From the NCBI RefSeq assembly GCF_023856365.1, contig NC_064533.1, forward strand, positions 33,900,118 to 33,964,117: a stretch of DNA of 64,000 nt, in the 5' to 3' direction. Of this stretch, positions 1-10,740 are shown one piece after another; position 1 is the stretch's first letter; the number at the start of each line of letters is the position of its first letter. The position numbers and the translations under genes were made by a program. The stretch comes from Brienomyrus brachyistius. Its lineage: Eukaryota; Chordata; Actinopteri; Osteoglossiformes; Mormyridae. The notes below the pieces were generated by a model. That model had not been told where the DNA came from. It ran no database searches and worked only from the letters and a program-made list of their open reading frames with translations.

Positions 1-280
1 TAGGGAGCTCGAACTGGAGATCAAGAGGCAGTAGTATCAGGCTCAGCTACTCTGTCTCCGGGCAGTGGAGGTCGAGGCTGGTAAGGAGGTGGCATTGCAG
101 AGGCTGAGCATAGGTGTACAAAAGCCTGTGCCCCTTCCGTGCAAGGTACACCCCCCTGGTACGATCCCTTATTCAGGCCTGTCTGCCCGTGACCGAACTG
201 GTGCCCCAGATGCTACTCAACCTAGCCTCCGTTCTCCCTCAAGTTCGCCAACCTCCCAGAAAATTACAGCACGTACCAAT
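1..280 (+). pseudogene. Possible retrotransposon gag N-terminal fragment
   Basis: The plus-strand translation from the window edge contains a Glu/Leu/Lys-rich helical stretch (ELELEIKRQ, then a stop, then AVEVEAGKEVALQRL), followed by a Pro/Ser-rich segment (PSLRSPSSSPTSQ) that fades into AT-rich DNA near 280. A charged helix followed by a Pro/Ser linker is typical of the start of gag in some fish LTR retrotransposons, including the Gmr1-like group found later in this window. The base composition is clearly more GC-rich than the DNA that follows. No capsid domain, zinc knuckle or LTR is visible, and the left part lies outside the window. The assignment rests on composition only; it could also be another repeat. 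Confidence 0.3.
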
Positions 281-2789
281 ATTCTGTTAAACACATCTGT
301 TAAAAAAATTCAACATCATCCAATGCATAAAGTAATATTTTAAAAAATGGTATATCATCCAAAAATGTAATTTACAAAGAAATTGGCACATTTACAAAAT
401 GTGCAACTTTGTAATAAATAAGACATGAATTTTCAAGCAAACATTGCATTTAGGATTTTAGAGTATTAATGACTCTATAATCTAATGAATCATATGAACA
501 TGCAAAGTGGATAATAGTAAAAATAATGAATAAAAGAAGTCCCTAATGACATCATGAGGCAAAATGATTAAATCACAATCAGATTAGATTAATTATAAAT
601 AAAATCTATAATATTTTGTAACTGAGGGAAACAGAGGAAGCATCTCAAAGGTTATGGGCTCATTGCCTTCTTTGTCAAAATAAAACACTGTGCTTAGGGA
701 AGAAAATTCAACAAGCCCCCCCAGACAAAACAGCCAGAAGGTTATTACTGATATAAAATGCACCAAATGTAATTATCAGTCACAACAAATAATTATGGGG
801 AATGATAGAAAGAATGATTTACATTTTCATTGTCTGCTTTTATTGTCTGGAAGCTTATTGTAATTGAGGCTTTAAGCTCCTCTGAATAAATTACCTTGTC
901 TTTGTTAAGATTCAGTCAATAGTTAATAAAAAATCGGGGGGCTTCTTTTAGGTTAGACACCAGGCAAGCTGAGATGAAAGGTGCTTTCAGAAGTGGCTCT
1001 CACCAAGCAGAAGTATGTTTCTGTTGTTTTTCGAAAGTTTGCGGGAATAGGTGGGCCAATTATAAATGGAGTAGTACGTGTGAGTATTAATGCATATTTA
1101 AAATATACGTCTCATCCAGGCATAAATAAAATAGTTCAATGTTAAACAAAGCATGGTGCTTCAACTTAAAATCTACACAAAAATCCTGTCCTCGGAATTT
1201 GTCTTTCTTCCCCTACGTGTTTCGAAGTTGTCTTACATTGTCAAGATCTCTGCGAGGGACATTCAGAATGGAAAATACTCCCGCTTGCTAGCTAACCTGC
1301 ACTGATTGGCATGACTGCCTTGGAGTTGGTCTCTGTGGTGATCTGATTGAAGGGTGTAGCAATGCCCCTACATGTTTAGGAAGTGGCACTGTCTATGCAT
1401 TGTTAATTAACAATAGCTGTCAGACAAGGGATGACAAGGGTTGTAGTGCATCAAACAATGGTAAGGAAAAGTATGGGGAAAGCCATCTTTGATGTGGGGG
1501 GCAATGCCTATACACTGGTGTTTCATAGCACTTTGCAAAGGAAGCGAACTAGTGTGAGCAATAACACAGTTTAAACTGCAGCTGTCTAGAAGAAAGGCAG
1601 AAAAAGTATTGTACTGTTTTTAAAATAATACCTTCACATTAGCTGAGTAATATTATTTGTGACTTATTTGCTAACGATTCCATGAAAAATGGGCTGTAGC
1701 TTCAGCTCAATCATGAATTCATAAAATCATAAATTCAACAGTATCTGAATTTATCAGGCTTAGTGCTGGACTGAAGAGGCAGACAAAGCGTCCACCAGAA
1801 ACAGCTTCCTGTTTGTCAGTTAGCTAGAGCCAGTGATTTATTCCCTGTTCCCAGTAGGCAAGGCATGGCTCTCTATTTTAACAGTGCACTAACTCACTTG
1901 CTCTAATAGACCTTTGACTCCCAGGTGATGAATTTCTAGACCCAAGGTTTTCAACCTTTCTTAAACGAGGATCCCCAAATGGAAATAGACGAGAGCTTGA
2001 GACTCTCTACCACTAATGTGTGTCCATGTAATATACTAAGAACAAGGTTTATAACTAAGGAAATATTTTTTGAGTTGTGTTGCAAGATGGTAATACTAGC
2101 ATTTTGTCCATTTACGAAATGCCTCTGCAGACCCTGTACAACTGTCCTACGGACCCCAGGTTCTTAATGACTGCATTGGTCATGCCATCCATTGCACTTT
2201 GGCAGCATGTTAACATGGGCATGTTGCATGCCAGTGCATCTGTAACTCAATAGCTTTGTGCCTGCCCTCGCCAACTGGGTGATTATGAGGGCCATGTGGA
2301 TTCTCCATACAAAGGATGCATTGGGATGGGAGAAGTGGGGGAGGGTAAGTTCAATCCTGAATGCATTCTCCCTTTGCTCTGCTCGCATGTGTCCCCTCTG
2401 CTGTTTGGTTGTTGTTTCAAATGACTGGGCTGTTTATCAGGATTACTGAAAAGATGTATTTATATATTCCTTGGCATATTTTTAGGAATCATTTAATCCC
2501 TTATGTTGCACATTGCTTTATTCCTTGACAGTCTGGTAATGCTGAGCCAAACTTTCCAATTAATGTTAGTTAAAATATTATCAAATGGTGTTCAGAACAC
2601 ATCTGAGTCAAACAACAACAATGAAGGAGACATTTTTCTTTTAAACATGGTATCTGCATTGTAAATATAATTTCATATCATTTCTGTTATTAACAATATG
2701 TTGACTTATAAAGAGAAAAAGTCTCTTGTATTTCATCCTATGTTGTTCATTGGCCAGGGGTTCTGGGGGATAAGGGAACCAAGGCTGTG

Positions 2790-2960
2790 TACAAACAATG
2801 CACGATCACCATGGCGATTGCCACATGATTCCAGCTCTATTTGCATAATCTGTATGACGAAATTCTGGCTATTGTCCAACATGAGAAGAGAACATGGGGC
2901 CTGGACACTTCTGTTTGATTATGTTCTGATCATGTTAAATTCCAACCCATTTTAAACATT
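2790..2960. promoter_or_regulatory. Candidate conserved non-coding block with octamer motif
   Basis: A perfect POU octamer, atttgcat, lies at 2839-2846, and a SOX-like aacaatg lies at 2794-2800 upstream of it. The stretch is non-repetitive and has no coding signal. It is about 41 kb downstream of en1 on that gene's strand, within the range expected of developmental enhancers. This is inference from motifs alone; short motifs of this kind occur by chance. Confidence 0.2.
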
Positions 2961-4859
2961 AGTCATTAAAGATATTTTTTGGTTGAATGGTGAGATGCCA
3001 CTGGAAAAGGGGATTGACTAAAATGACTTTTAAACCAGACGCCATATTTAAAATGTTGTTTAAATATTCCCTGTTCACAATGGGGCCACTCATGTTACTA
3101 GACAAGTTATCATATGTCTATTATCATCATATTATTTAATGAATTTAAATCATGCAGTGTATGTACTTTAATTTTGATTTAATAAATTAATTGATTTATT
3201 TGTATCACTTTAACCTTCCTGTCACCTTATACTGTACAAATAATTTGGACGATAGGTCAATGGATAAATATTCAGTTTAGGGGTTCTTCAGATTAGTGCA
3301 TACACGCATACACTAAAATATGTTTTAAAACCATATTATGGTGTTTCCACAGGCAAATAAGGAAAGCAATTTCAAAATAAAATGCTTCACTTGTTCCTGC
3401 ATTTGTCTGAGTGAAAACAAGATTTTTGGGAGGGCTCTGGAATTGGTGGAAGGCCTGTAATTGATTTTTTTTTGTTGTTGTGACTATCGCAGGCTGTCTG
3501 GGGGTCCCCCTCCCCCTCCTCATTGCTCCTTTCAGCACTGGAGCTGGCATGGGCAGAGGCTAGCTTCATTTACATGTGAAAGTCCCTGGTGAACCTTGCA
3601 CTCAGGGAGCTGCAGCAGACAGCGCTCTCCCCATTCAGACCTCATTTCCTCCCTGACAATCACCATTGAATCAATCATGTTTGCTCGGCCCTTCTCTCGG
3701 CCACCTCAGAGTGAGACCCCCTGTCCATAATTCCCAGTGTCACTCAGATTCATCTGCTCAGCAGCCCCTTCCACCTCCATCTAGCTCTTATGGGTCATGT
3801 GACTGCTGGGACCCATTCGTCATTTGGGGACAGTGCTCAAGTGCTGATTGATCTAATTAGCTCTCAATTAACTTGTTACCACTGAATGTAATTACCTTTT
3901 ATAGAGAAAAGAGAGGGCAGCTGGTTGCAGTAATAAAACCATAGCAACTGAACCTACCCCACCAACCATGGAAGGGGTGTCTGACAGAATTATAGACGAA
4001 GACTGGAGAGAAAATACAGTCTCTAGGGGCTACTTTCCCTGTAATAGCCTGAAATCCTATTTTAATGAGTATTGGATGGCTGACAGAATTATAAGCGAGA
4101 GATTTAACAGGAGCATAAGTTTCTCATACTTAGGAGGAATTAGAGATGTCCAAGCAAATCCTTTTTTTTCAGAGCAGTAAATGCAGATGGATTTACATTT
4201 TAAAGGCAACAAAAATCAGTGCAAATGATAAATGGAATGTTACAACAACTAAGATCTTCTGTTGAAAAGTAAATGAAGAGGCAAATGGTTGAAGCTTTGT
4301 GGCAAACACTGTAACACTGAAAGTTTTCTAAAGCACAGTCTGATCCTTCAGATTTGAGGCTGGAAGAAGGGTAATGCCTAAAAGCCTCCTTCCTCTTTAA
4401 TTGACGATCTCTTCTCTAATGTGGTATTGCTATAATCATAAACACATTGAATTTACCGAACTGTTCTTCAATCATTTCCCATTTCCTGTCTACAAGTTTG
4501 CCTCTTCATTTCTCTACACCCTTTGACAAAAAGTTAAACAAATACCCTGTAACTCAGTTGGGAACTGATCACTTTAAAAATTAAAAGGCAGTCTTTGTTT
4601 ACACATTTAACTTCTTTTTTTCTTTATGTTTACCTCTAGCCCATTAAATAAATCATAGAATCAAAAAGGAGACAAGTTTTTAGTTTTTTTTGGAGCAGGA
4701 AAACAGATATGACACATGACAGGCATGGTACACATGACAGGCAAGGTTAATCCTATATGGTTACATTATGCAGGGTCAACCTCTGTTAGCATGCATTTAT
4801 CTTTAATTTACAGCCCTGCAATACAGGTCCTGGGCACACTGTGACCCACAAATTAACTA

Positions 4860-5080
4860 AATGGAAAGAGCTGGGGTCAATAATAAGATGAGTTGGTAGC
4901 ATTATGTCTCATTCATCATTTTGTTTGCTCTAATAAAAGTGTGCTTTTATCAGACTGCTCTGTACTGGTGTCATCTCATTGGGCATAAATCACTTTTCAG
5001 GGGAAGCAGTGGGGTTGATAATGTCCTATTAGCAACCAGATTCCAAATTATTAATGACAAACTAACAAGAATAGATCTCT
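4860..5080. promoter_or_regulatory. Candidate conserved non-coding block with inverted CDX-like motif
   Basis: The segment contains an exact inverted repeat, ataaaag-tgtg-cttttat, at 4933-4950. Each arm carries a TTTAT homeodomain/CDX-type core. It sits in a stretch free of simple repeats, with further ATTA cores near 5050. No open reading frame or transposon signal overlaps it. Regulatory function is only inferred. Confidence 0.18.
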
Positions 5081-5919
5081 TTAAGCTTCTTTATCTGTAG
5101 TGGTCTTCAAGAGTCTTCAAAGGATAATAAAATTGGAATGCAGTAGAACAATGCAAATTTTTTTATTTAGAGCTTGTTTACTAATTTTATTGTATTGTTA
5201 TTTTTTATTTTTTAGAATTTGTATAAAAAGAACTGTGATTCAATAACATTTGTGTACCCCATCAACTTCACATATATAAGCCATTCATGTATTCCTTTGA
5301 AATATACTCAATTCTTACTGATATGAAATGAGAGTAACATTTTAATGTCTCAGTTGCAGTGCTCTTTGAAAAAATCAAAACATACCAGAAATTTTTCATT
5401 TTTTTTGCATTGAACAGTTTTAATATTTTATTTTTAGCAAGAATTAAAGATGTGGTATTTAAAGACATATGGAGTCTGAGCTGGCAGACAATACAGAAAG
5501 TCCAGCTTCTCATATAGGTTCCAAAAAGATACCTAAAGATCAATTTCTATAGACTGCCTGATAATCTAAGTGTATAACGGAAAGAAGCAGTGCAAGTGAG
5601 ACTTAAAACGCATTTGATTTTACAACAGATTTATCAGAATTGCTTCAATTTGGGTGTGGAAGCAACGCACTACAGTGTACCATGTTACTACTTTTGACAT
5701 TAACTCATCCCCTGTTCATTGTAAATACTGCTGAAATTACCAGTTGCCTTTTTTCATATATAGTTATTGGTTTATCTAGATCCAGAACCACTGTGATATG
5801 TTATATAAACAGAAGACTTATCTTAAAAGTTGAAAAATAAAAAGTAATTGCATAATAAACCATAATAAAGAAAATAATATTATTTTAACATTAGCATGCA
5901 AGGATGCTCACCCAGAGTG

Positions 5920-6003
5920 TGGATTTCTTCCGGGTACTATGGTTCCCTCTTGTAGCCCAAAGGCATGCAGTAAGATGAATTAGAGTGTCTCTAAATTGCT
6001 ATT

Positions 6004-6069
<66 letters not shown>

Positions 6070-6125
6070 ACAATGTGATGGCATTTGGTCTGCAGTATAC
6101 TGCTTGAGCTCAGCCCCATAAGTCC
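5920..6125 (+). repeat. Teleost interspersed repeat fragment split by (GT)n
   Basis: Sequence around 5930-6000 (ttccgggtactatggttccc, cccaaaggcatgcag, gtgtctctaaattgc) matches the middle of the fish repeat seen more completely at 54033-54345. A (GT) tract of about 30 units occupies 6006-6066 where that family often carries GT-rich sequence, and remnants continue to about 6125. Not coding. Confidence 0.55.
6006..6066. repeat. (GT)n microsatellite
   Basis: Uninterrupted GT dinucleotide run of about 61 bp. Confidence 0.95.
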
Positions 6126-6126
6126 C

Positions 6127-8753
6127 AGTACTGGGTAAGGCATTGATTAAAACAATTAGATTACATTAATGTCCAATTTGTACCTTTGTGTCACTGAGGT
6201 TTTGAGGTCTTTACAATGCATTTGGTTGTTACTGCGTTCTTTCATCCTTTCGCATTCACTAGTATATGCAGGAACCTCTCACACATCCTGATATACTGTT
6301 AAAAAAATCACATCATGCAAAAGAATTGCATCCTTAATGTGATCTGAAGGCAGCCTAACTGGTGTGCAATGAAATGTCTATGCAGTGAAATGCTACTGTG
6401 AGCATATATAAGAAAGCTCACAGAAAGAACAGCACAGGTGACATACTTTTTAATGTATTGTTTCTAAGGAAACCCAAAGGAGACATGAACTGGGTGGCAT
6501 AATTGCTTCTGTGCTCTGTGATTTGTGCATATTGTATTTGCTAATTTGTATTTTTCCACTCAGAATCATATTAAATGTAAGCTATATTGGGGGACTTTTA
6601 CAATAATAACAGGAATGTAGGTAATGCATTTTTTCGATACTCGCAGCTATACAAATTCGCTGCTTTGAACCTGCCTCACCATGCATAGCAGCAAATCTGA
6701 AAGGAAGACAACGGGTCACAGGGGAGGCATTGCATCAGAAAGCACCCTGAAATGCTCTTCCTGTTAGTGGGCAGTCGGGCAAGAAGTGTAGCGGAGGACA
6801 GCTTTTCCAGCTGAATACATTAGTGAGAGGCCAAGTGCATGCTGACGGTTGATGGTAAATTTGCAGTACACCTGTTCCCACCAACTGGCAGACGTAACCC
6901 ATGTCATGGACATCAGCTCCTGCTAAGTGACTTCAGCTGGCCAGTCACTTGCTTATGAAAGACTGGAAAGACAGGAAGATAACTATGGGACCAGGAGCCG
7001 AGAGGGGAGGCATTCTCCCACCAAGGAAGAATGTGCTTACAAATATACTATCTACAAATGTAAGATGCTGTTCGCTATATACAGAGGTAGGCTTCATACA
7101 GAAAACAATCACAAAGGAAAACATTTCATTTCTTTCTGAATTGTCAAATCCTTATTATGAAAATAAAGTTCATTTTTACTACTTTTTCAACCAGAGATTA
7201 TATCATAATATTACTAACGGCATAGTAGCTCGATGGGTAGCACTGTTGAACACTTGCCTCTACTCTGTATGGGTGGAGTTTGCATGTTCTTCCCATGTCA
7301 TGCAGGTTAGGTTACTTGGTATTTTTAAATTGCCCATTGTGTATGATTGTGCATATTTTCTGGTGTAATGACCACCTCAGTCGTGTCAGTGGGTGTTAAG
7401 TGGGCATTCTAATTAATCATTATTGTTATGATTCAATACATGCAGCCGTAACCTCAATTCATATCTGTGCCCTAGAAAACTATTGTACCTTTCTTCGCAG
7501 TTTCACAGCAGTTCTGCTCATCTGTGTCTGAGGGCCAAGACAGTTCCAAAGTAACCCTTTTTAATAGAAATGTCAGCATCAATATCAGAACAGGAAACAA
7601 ATACATTAGCCAAAAAAACCACGGTTGAACTGGCCTGACAGGATGCCTATAGGTGAACATGACTTGGCATTGCAATGCTCTGTAATGTCCGCCAGTTTGC
7701 TAGTGTGCATGTATTCATATCCATATTATCATTACGGTGGATACTGCAGGACACCTGCTCACCTTCAGTTACCTGAATCAATATTAAAGCTTTATAGCTA
7801 ATGTCTTTATTGTTATAGAAAACAGCTGTCAAAACTACTCACTATTGTTTTTCTTCCCTCAATATACAGAAAAGGTCGGATACAGAAATAGCTTCAGACC
7901 AATAAGACATAGGTAGAAGTCCCTGTTTACAATGGTTATTGATACGTCTTTTATAATAATACTCAAAGTTATTTTTTGTAATGTAATTGATGGCAGGTTT
8001 GTTGAAACGTAGCTGCTGTGTCAGTAAGTTGAGAGGAGGCATCTCCATTTTGGAGGATGCAGTTTTACAGAATGTTATGAACCTCCCTCTATTTCCTGCA
8101 CTCATTTTTATGTGGGCTGTCACATCAATGCTGAAATATAATAAATATAATTCTTTTGAAACAATCGCTTAATTCTATTGTTGGTTATGTAAAGAAAAGA
8201 CACTCCATTATTATTGAATACAGACACTGTCAGCTGACAACACCTAGGACTTTGTTGGAGAGGGTCTTCTGGGATATAAAGGGGGGTAAAGACCTATCCT
8301 TATTTTGTATTTGAGCTGCTTTTCCATACCTGGTGTTTCGTACACTGTATAATATTTTACTATTCAGTAAGTCATCATTTCACTGAGATTTTGCAAAGGG
8401 GATTCCTTACTGTTATTTCAAATTGCAGCCTGCAAGTCTAGACCGCAGGAGATTTAGACTTGCCTGAAATTAGTCCTACTCATCTGACAGTGCTCCTCGA
8501 TCCACAATAAGATAGCATCTCCAGGCTGCATTTAAGCATAATGGGCACCTCAACTTTGTTATCTGTAACACAAAGCAGGAATGTCAGCTCCAGGCCATGA
8601 ATTTAACTCCAGATTGCGCAGATATTCCTTGTTCCTGTGGAACATAAGTATCTGATCCTGACTAAAATATTACTTAGTATCTTGTTTTTTAATGTGATGC
8701 TAACACTGGAACATTTGCTAAGCAAACATTTTAACAAGGTGGCATGAACACAA

Positions 8754-8754
<1 letters not shown>
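6127..8754. other. Gene-free DNA with one small repeat fragment
   Basis: No gene is supported. The longest frame (6949-7368, 139 codons) has no domain and overlaps the repeat fragment at 7205-7345, which argues against coding. The rest is AT-rich and shows nothing recognisable. Confidence 0.6.
7205..7345 (+). repeat. Teleost interspersed repeat fragment
   Basis: The string begins near 'ggcatagtagctcgatgggt', continues with 'agcactgttgaacacttgcc' and 'ggagtttgcatgttctt', and reaches 'aaattgcccattgtgtatga'. These are successive parts of the same dispersed family as 54033-54345, with internal deletions. Confidence 0.6.
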
Positions 8755-8789
<35 letters not shown>

Positions 8790-8950
8790 TTGTAATTATA
8801 TTTTTCGGGGACTCTCCATTCATTTATATGTGGAAAACTCTAATTCCAACATGACAACCTTAACCCCAACTCAGCCCTAACCTTAACCATAAGTAACCAA
8901 ACAAAATGAGAGACTTTTGGCATTTTTAATTTTTTGATTGCAGTGACAAT
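8755..8950 (-). repeat. (CA)n plus 'gtccccacaa'-type dispersed repeat
   Basis: A (CA) run at 8755-8786 is followed by sequence (ggtttgtaattatattttt, tccattcatttatatg, aaccttaaccccaactcagc, agtaaccaaacaaaatgaga) that is the reverse complement of the repeat at 37855-38113. The two copies are in inverted orientation about 29 kb apart, and each abuts the same CA/GT microsatellite, so the microsatellite is part of the repeat. Confidence 0.7.
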
Positions 8951-10603
8951 TTTTCATTAACTTCAGTTTATGAGTTCATAAAATTTTCATAACTTTGAAT
9001 TCAAGATCTGGAAATTCAAATTACTGCCTGGCATTAAATACAAACAAAAGAAAAAACTTTCATGTCAGGTGTATCATTCCAAATTTTTATGTATTAACTA
9101 GGTCAGCACCAGTGCGCCCCTCAGCTTCAGAAATTTCTAGATCACAGTACAGGCACTAAGTATCTCTGGTGCTCTCCAGGAGAGGAAATGGCCACAGCAG
9201 GCGGGGACATATAAAAAATGATTGCACTCAGGGAGTAATTAGATTTTAGTTTTCACAGGTAGGACCAGGTAAAATGTGAGATGCAATTTCCAGGGCTAGT
9301 ATGCTGAAATTCCAGCACTGGATTAGGAAGAATGCAGTCTTGGGCAGTTCAAATACAGTGATCATGTACTGGTGTGCCAGTAGTTCACATAAGTATAAGC
9401 AAATTATGCTATATTTAAATTATTTCAATTAAAAAGGACTTTTTCCACACACCTCATCTGTATTTAATTATGTTTCTTTAATTACAAGAATAAATTACAA
9501 CCCTGCCTTTTGATAAATAAAAAAACACTTGCACTCTTTGTCTGTGATTTCAAAAGATGAATAAAGAAAATGACATGCAATGCTTTGTAGTGTAGATTTC
9601 AATCTTTATCTTAGAATGATGCCACCCTTGTTATTGTAGAGGGAATCATATGTATATAAAGAAGCAGTACCAAGCATGCTGACAGCATCTGCATGCCGGC
9701 AGTGTCTCACAGCCTGTTGATTTATGGTGGTTTGCATACACGGGAAGTGATGCTGTCTTCACGTGGGTGGAACCACCATGGTGCTACCACTGCTATCACT
9801 CTCCCATATAATTTGACCTAATTACCACCTACTAGTAGCTCCTCAGTACCATCTGCAATGTAACTATCTTTTGAATCAGCAACTATAACAGGCGTCTGAG
9901 TACACACTTCCAGGTACACGTCACTTGCATTGAGATGATGGAGAGGGATCATGACCCTTTGTAGGTGGACAGGAGAGCAGAGGCATCATTACTGGCACCA
10001 GGAAGTCAATTATTCTGCCATGCCAGCCACAGTTGTCAGACAAAGAGTGAAGGATGAGTATTATTTCCTTTCTTTTTCACTGGCTATGGAGTCAATTTTG
10101 GAAACAGAAAGTAAGTACAGAGACATTGAGGTAGACTCACACAAACTGAACATGCTGTAAAGAGCGTAATCATGGCATTCTCTCACTGTTTAGTATTATT
10201 AATACAGCATTTATTACCATTATTTAGTTGCTTAGCAGATGCCTTCACCAACAGTTACAATTTGACCTTGTTATACAGTTGGATATTTTCTGCCAAACAG
10301 AATCTAAAAACATAATGAAGGGTTTAGCACCTTAAATATTATGTATGTACTTGTCCTTATTTGTCCTTATTGCACTTGCCCTTATTTGTTAAAACACCCT
10401 ATGGCAACTAGAACAATGTAGCACAAGTAAAAAAAAAAAAAGCTGGGGGAAGCCTGATTGGTGAGAACAAACAATGGTTGAAATTACTGAAGGAAGACAA
10501 ATAAACAACTTAGACAGGGAAACAGTCCAAGGGGAATGTCACTCCAATTAAACTACCTCAAGGCATGGGTGGGTTAGGGGTCTCTGGTGTGCGATGTTGT
10601 ACT
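8951..10603. other. Gene-free DNA with a SINE-tail scrap
   Basis: No coding signal. A short piece at 10225-10290 (tgcttagcagatgccttcac) resembles the tail common to many teleost SINEs. Nothing else is recognised. Confidence 0.55.
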
Positions 10604-10740
10604 ACAGTGTTTCCCAATGTGGCCCTCAGGGACCCCCAGACAGTCGTTTTTGCTCCAGGAACTGAGAAGGAGCAAAAACATGGACTATCTGGGGGTCCTG
10701 CTCTGGTGCTCGAAGAAAGGGGAGAGGGAGCCTGCTGTCT
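10604..10740. repeat. Dispersed repeat with 27/30-nt hairpin
   Basis: The left arm at 10630-10656 begins ggacccccagacagtc and ends ttttgctcc. The right arm at 10669-10698 is its near-complete reverse complement, beginning ggagcaaaaac and ending atctgggggtcc. A 12-nt loop separates them. The flanking 'tgtttcccaatgtggccctc' is typical of a fish repeat. Open frames crossing it on both strands are artefacts of the repeat. Confidence 0.6.

Larger units (their letters stand above)
281..5919. other. Gene-free AT-rich DNA
   Basis: I see no gene here. All open frames are under 95 codons and have no recognisable domain. The DNA is mostly unique-looking and AT-rich. Three stretches (about 700-960, 2790-2960 and 4860-5080) are free of simple repeats and contain octamer, SOX-like and homeodomain-like motifs, so they are candidate regulatory blocks (listed separately). 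A GC-richer patch at 3480-3800 does not resolve into a gene. Confidence 0.6.
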
